In this document: in pieces, positions 61,392 to 64,000 of the stretch
Position numbering within the stretch: the first letter of the stretch is position 1
Layout of the letters: every line of letters begins with the position of its first letter
DNA from: JANYHF01 sp031367715
GTDB taxonomy: Bacteria > Pseudomonadota > Alphaproteobacteria > Rhizobiales > Hyphomicrobiaceae
DNA: 64,000 bases
NCBI GenBank assembly: GCA_031367715.1
Contig: JANLQJ010000034.1
Location: 4,032-68,031, forward strand
Direction of reading: 5' to 3'
Program-made: the position numbers and the translations under genes
Notes under the pieces: model-generated
Told to the model about the DNA's origin: nothing
What the model saw: the letters and a program-made list of their open reading frames with translations, nothing else
The model's database searches: none

Positions 61392-62078
61392 CCCAAAGGC
61401 GAATCGCCGGAGAACTTGGAAGCGCTCGGACCGCGCCGTCTGTTTGAAGATGGCGATGCCGTCGATACTCAGCTCGGTACCGATGGGCTCGTACAGCGTG
61501 GTGAGCTTTTCATGCAGCGGCCCCATGAAATCGAGCGGCAGCGGACCCGACAGCGTCATATGGAATTGGAACAGTTCGAACACGTAGGGATAACCCCAGC
61601 GATCGAGATAGGCGATTTCGGTATCCGTGAGGCGAGAGCGCAATCGACGCGTCCGGTCATCGGCCGTGAGGGGAGCGCGGAACGCTTCAATTTCGCGCAC
61701 GCAGTTGGCCGCGAATTCGTTAAGTTCGGCCGGCGCGTTTTGCGGCACCAGCGCGACGAAGCTATCGAGCAGGGCAATCCTCAATAGCCCGATCGAGAAG
61801 CGCGCCTGGCGGCTTGCGAAAGCGTTGACTTGATCCAGTAGCGAGGCTTCGTTTCGATCCGCCGCCAGCTCGAACGGCGCCTTCAAAGTGGCATGAAAGC
61901 CGTAGCGCCGCGGCTCGCGAAACTGACCCGCCGCCGCAGCTGCCGCCAGCTCCGGAAATGGTTCGGGACGGGCAACTGGATCGGCAGCGTCGTATCCGAT
62001 CACGCGGGCACCGAACTGCCATAGCGGGCTCTCGGTGGGCGGCATATAGTAGAGCGCGTATCTGGGACTTTCGGCCAT
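61389..62078 (-). CDS. DUF1045 family (2H phosphoesterase-like) phosphonate-cluster protein
   Basis: A 229-residue protein of the DUF1045 family, usually annotated as a putative phosphonate metabolism protein. It has the two H-x-T/S-like motifs of 2H phosphoesterases: FHATLKAPF and FHMTLSGPL. It may hydrolyse a cyclic ribose phosphate in the C-P lyase pathway; that is inferred from fold and context. The start is ATG 62078 (MAESPRYALYYMPP). Its stop TAA is contributed by the end of repeat copy D. It faces phnN, so it is transcribed separately from phnM-phnN. Confidence 0.88.
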   Translation of the reverse strand: MAESPRYALYYMPPTESPLWQFGARVIGYDAADPVARPEPFPELAAAAAAGQFREPRRYGFHATLKAPFELAADRNEASLLDQVNAFASRQARFSIGLLRIALLDSFVALVPQNAPAELNEFAANCVREIEAFRAPLTADDRTRRLRSRLTDTEIAYLDRWGYPYVFELFQFHMTLSGPLPLDFMGPLHEKLTTLYEPIGTELSIDGIAIFKQTARSERFQVLRRFAFG

Positions 62079-62151
62079 TATAAAGTTCCACGAAGTGTTT
62101 TCGGAGCGGGACAAGCCGCCGAATGACGTAAGCTAAACGGGAGGATGAGAC

Positions 62152-63186
62152 ATGAGCAAGACCATGCGGGCGGCGATTGCGCGCCAATTGAAAGCTCCCC
62201 TTTCGATCGAGACCCTGCCGATCCCGCAGCCGGGCCCCGGCGATGTCCTCATCAAGGTAACGGCTTGTGGCGTGTGCCACAGCGATCTACACGCTGTTGA
62301 CGGAGACTGGCAGCCGCTGCCGGCGTTGCCGCTGATACCGGGCCATGAGGTGACCGGGCATGTGGCCGCGCTCGGGGCCGGCGTCACGACGCTGGCGATC
62401 GGTGCGCGAGTTGGCGTGCCTTGGCTCTACAGCGCCTGCGGTGCGTGCGAGTTGTGCCTAGCCGGCATGGAAACCATCTGCAAGACAGCCGAGGCGACAG
62501 GCTATTCCAAACCCGGCGGTTATGCCGAGTATTTGGTGGCGCCAGCGGCGTTCTGCGGCCGGCTGCGCGACGATATCGATATGTATGCCATGGCACCGAT
62601 CCTGTGCGCGGGCGTCACGACCTATCGCGGCTTGAAGCGCACCCGCGCGCGGCCGGGGCAGTGGATGGCGGTCGTGGGAATCGGTGGGTTGGGTCACATC
62701 GCGGTGCAATATGCGCGGGCCATGGGCCTGCGGGTTGCGGCGGTCGATGTCGCGGCCGACAAATTGGCCTTGGCAAAAACCCTTGGCGCCGAGATTCTGA
62801 TCAATGGCCGGGAGGGCGACGCCGTAAAGGCTGTGCAGGAACAGATCGGCGGTGCGCATGGCGCCGTCGTGACCGCGATCGCACCGGCCGCCTTCGAGCA
62901 GGCAATCGGCATGCTGCGTCCGGGCGGGACAGTGGCCTATATCGGGCTTCCCGGCGGCGACAAGGATGCGATCCGCGCCTCGATCTCGATGTTGGTGAAT
63001 AGCGAACTCAGCGTCCGGGGCTCTTCGGTGGGCACCCGGCAGGATCTTGCCGAAGCCATTGATTTTGCCTCGCGGGGCGTCGTCAGCGCGCAGATCGAGC
63101 GGCAACCTCTGGAGGCGATCAACGCCATTTTCGGCCGCATGCGCAAAGGCGAGATCGTCGGCCGCGTGGTACTCGCCATCGGCTGA
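62152..63186 (+). CDS. Zinc-dependent alcohol dehydrogenase (AdhP-like)
   Basis: A 344-residue medium-chain dehydrogenase. Catalytic zinc ligands are in GVCHSDLH and IPGHEVTGHV plus a cysteine in PILCAGVT; the structural zinc loop is CGACELCLAGMETIC; the NAD-binding motif is GIGGLGHIAVQYA. It is close to AdhP-type ethanol/aldehyde dehydrogenases. ATG 62152 follows GGGAGGATGAGAC. It is divergent from the DUF1045 gene by 73 bases. A strong hairpin follows the stop by about 75 bases. Confidence 0.92.
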   Translation: MSKTMRAAIARQLKAPLSIETLPIPQPGPGDVLIKVTACGVCHSDLHAVDGDWQPLPALPLIPGHEVTGHVAALGAGVTTLAIGARVGVPWLYSACGACELCLAGMETICKTAEATGYSKPGGYAEYLVAPAAFCGRLRDDIDMYAMAPILCAGVTTYRGLKRTRARPGQWMAVVGIGGLGHIAVQYARAMGLRVAAVDVAADKLALAKTLGAEILINGREGDAVKAVQEQIGGAHGAVVTAIAPAAFEQAIGMLRPGGTVAYIGLPGGDKDAIRASISMLVNSELSVRGSSVGTRQDLAEAIDFASRGVVSAQIERQPLEAINAIFGRMRKGEIVGRVVLAIG

Positions 63187-63260
63187 TGCCATCGCGTTCG
63201 GCGCAACACCTTGCCGGAACAGGCTGTCCGGAACGGGCTGGCAGGCCAAAAATGCAAAGC

Positions 63261-63290
63261 GCCCCGGATCTTACGATCCGGGGCGTTTGT
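63261..63290. terminator. Bidirectional terminator between adhP-like gene and rRNA operon
   Basis: GCCCCGGATC and GATCCGGGGC form a perfect 10-bp stem with loop TTAC, followed by GTTTGTT on plus and by GCTTTGCATTTTT on minus. It can end both the dehydrogenase message and the leftward rRNA transcript. Confidence 0.85.
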
Positions 63291-63356
63291 TCTCACATCG
63301 AGGAGATATCGAGACGGTGCCCCGAGTGGGCACGAACAACGCATCACTCCTTGGCA

Positions 63357-63474
63357 GGCCTGGCAATGACCTACTCTCCCGCAACAATTGATGCAGTACC
63401 ATTGGCGCGGAGGCGATTCACGGCCGAGTTCGGGATGGGATCGGGTGTAGACACCTCGCAATTATCACCAGGCC
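63357..63474 (-). rRNA. rrf: 5S ribosomal RNA
   Basis: On the minus strand the sequence starts GGCCTGGTGATAATTGCGAG, contains CCCGATCCCATCCCGAACTCGGCCGTGAA in pieces, and ends GAGAGTAGGTCATTGCCAGGCC; the two ends pair as helix I. The length of about 118 bases is normal. It follows the 23S gene in the usual operon order. Exact ends are set from the terminal helix. Confidence 0.95.
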
Positions 63475-63639
63475 AGCAAAGGAGTGAGACTTTTTTGCTT
63501 GCCGCTTCCGACTGCCCTGCGGGCAGCCGGCCGGAAGCGGCGGCAAAGTTCCACGCCGTAGCGGCGGATGCCGCGCAGGCGGGTGGTTTTGACTGAAACA
63601 TGCCATCTGTCTTGCTGAAAGACAGGCATGACTAATGAG

Positions 63640-64000
<361 letters not shown>

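Noticed and set aside
63475..63639. Possible tRNA in the 23S-5S spacer
   Set aside because: The spacer contains GC-rich hairpins but no cloverleaf, anticodon loop or T-arm sequence that I can recognise.

Overview
The window reads as a chromosomal segment of a G+C-rich alphaproteobacterium, probably of the Hyphomicrobiales (Rhizobiales). The evidence is a complete PhyR-NepR-EcfG general stress module, two HWE-family histidine kinases, an LdtR/LdtP pair, a magnesium-type HemB, Kdo (lipopolysaccharide) genes, and TRAP and peptide-type ABC importers. An rRNA operon enters from the right edge, with 5S and the 3' end of 23S on the minus strand. No tRNA, CRISPR array, phage or intact transposase was seen.

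Layout. 1-2.5 kb: the end of a class I fructose-bisphosphate aldolase, kdsA, and a truncated second copy of kdsA. 2.7-14.6 kb: a low-oxygen/stress island with an arginine deiminase remnant, cbpA-cbpM, an Lnt-like protein, a P-type cation ATPase, an alpha/beta hydrolase, a universal stress protein, a FixK-type regulator, small membrane proteins and a cupredoxin. Four FNR/FixK-like boxes lie between these genes. 14.7-28.6 kb: a general-stress island with an L,D-transpeptidase, two HWE kinases, CHRD, sugar-dehydrogenase-like and PRC-barrel proteins, phyR, nepR-ecfG, several small envelope proteins, CsbD and Dps. Reading by eye I found nine exact GGAAC-N16/17-CGTT promoters here, plus one near-match in front of a likely small RNA that resembles GsrN. 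28.6-36 kb: a formaldehyde-activating-enzyme remnant, a TakP-type TRAP transporter, hemB, an extensin-like protein and a divergent crotonase. 36-42.2 kb: ldtR, then ldtP-aminotransferase-glycosyltransferase-sulfatase in tight succession. 43-52.6 kb: a GNAT protein, an outer-membrane barrel, kdsD, cytochrome c', NfeD with an SPFH protein, an enolase-superfamily dehydratase and an RNA methyltransferase. 52.6-63.2 kb: glutathione-dependent formaldehyde dehydrogenase, then dppABCDF-phnM-phnN with overlapping ends, a convergent DUF1045 protein and a zinc alcohol dehydrogenase.

How it fits together. EcfG, held by NepR and released by phosphorylated PhyR, should drive its own operon, phyR, the small RNA and a ring of envelope and osmotic-stress genes around it. 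The FixK-type regulator should act on the neighbouring low-oxygen island. A family of short inverted-repeat elements with TAATACCAGCC-type ends occurs four times between genes. In two copies the outermost TAA is the stop codon of the adjacent gene.
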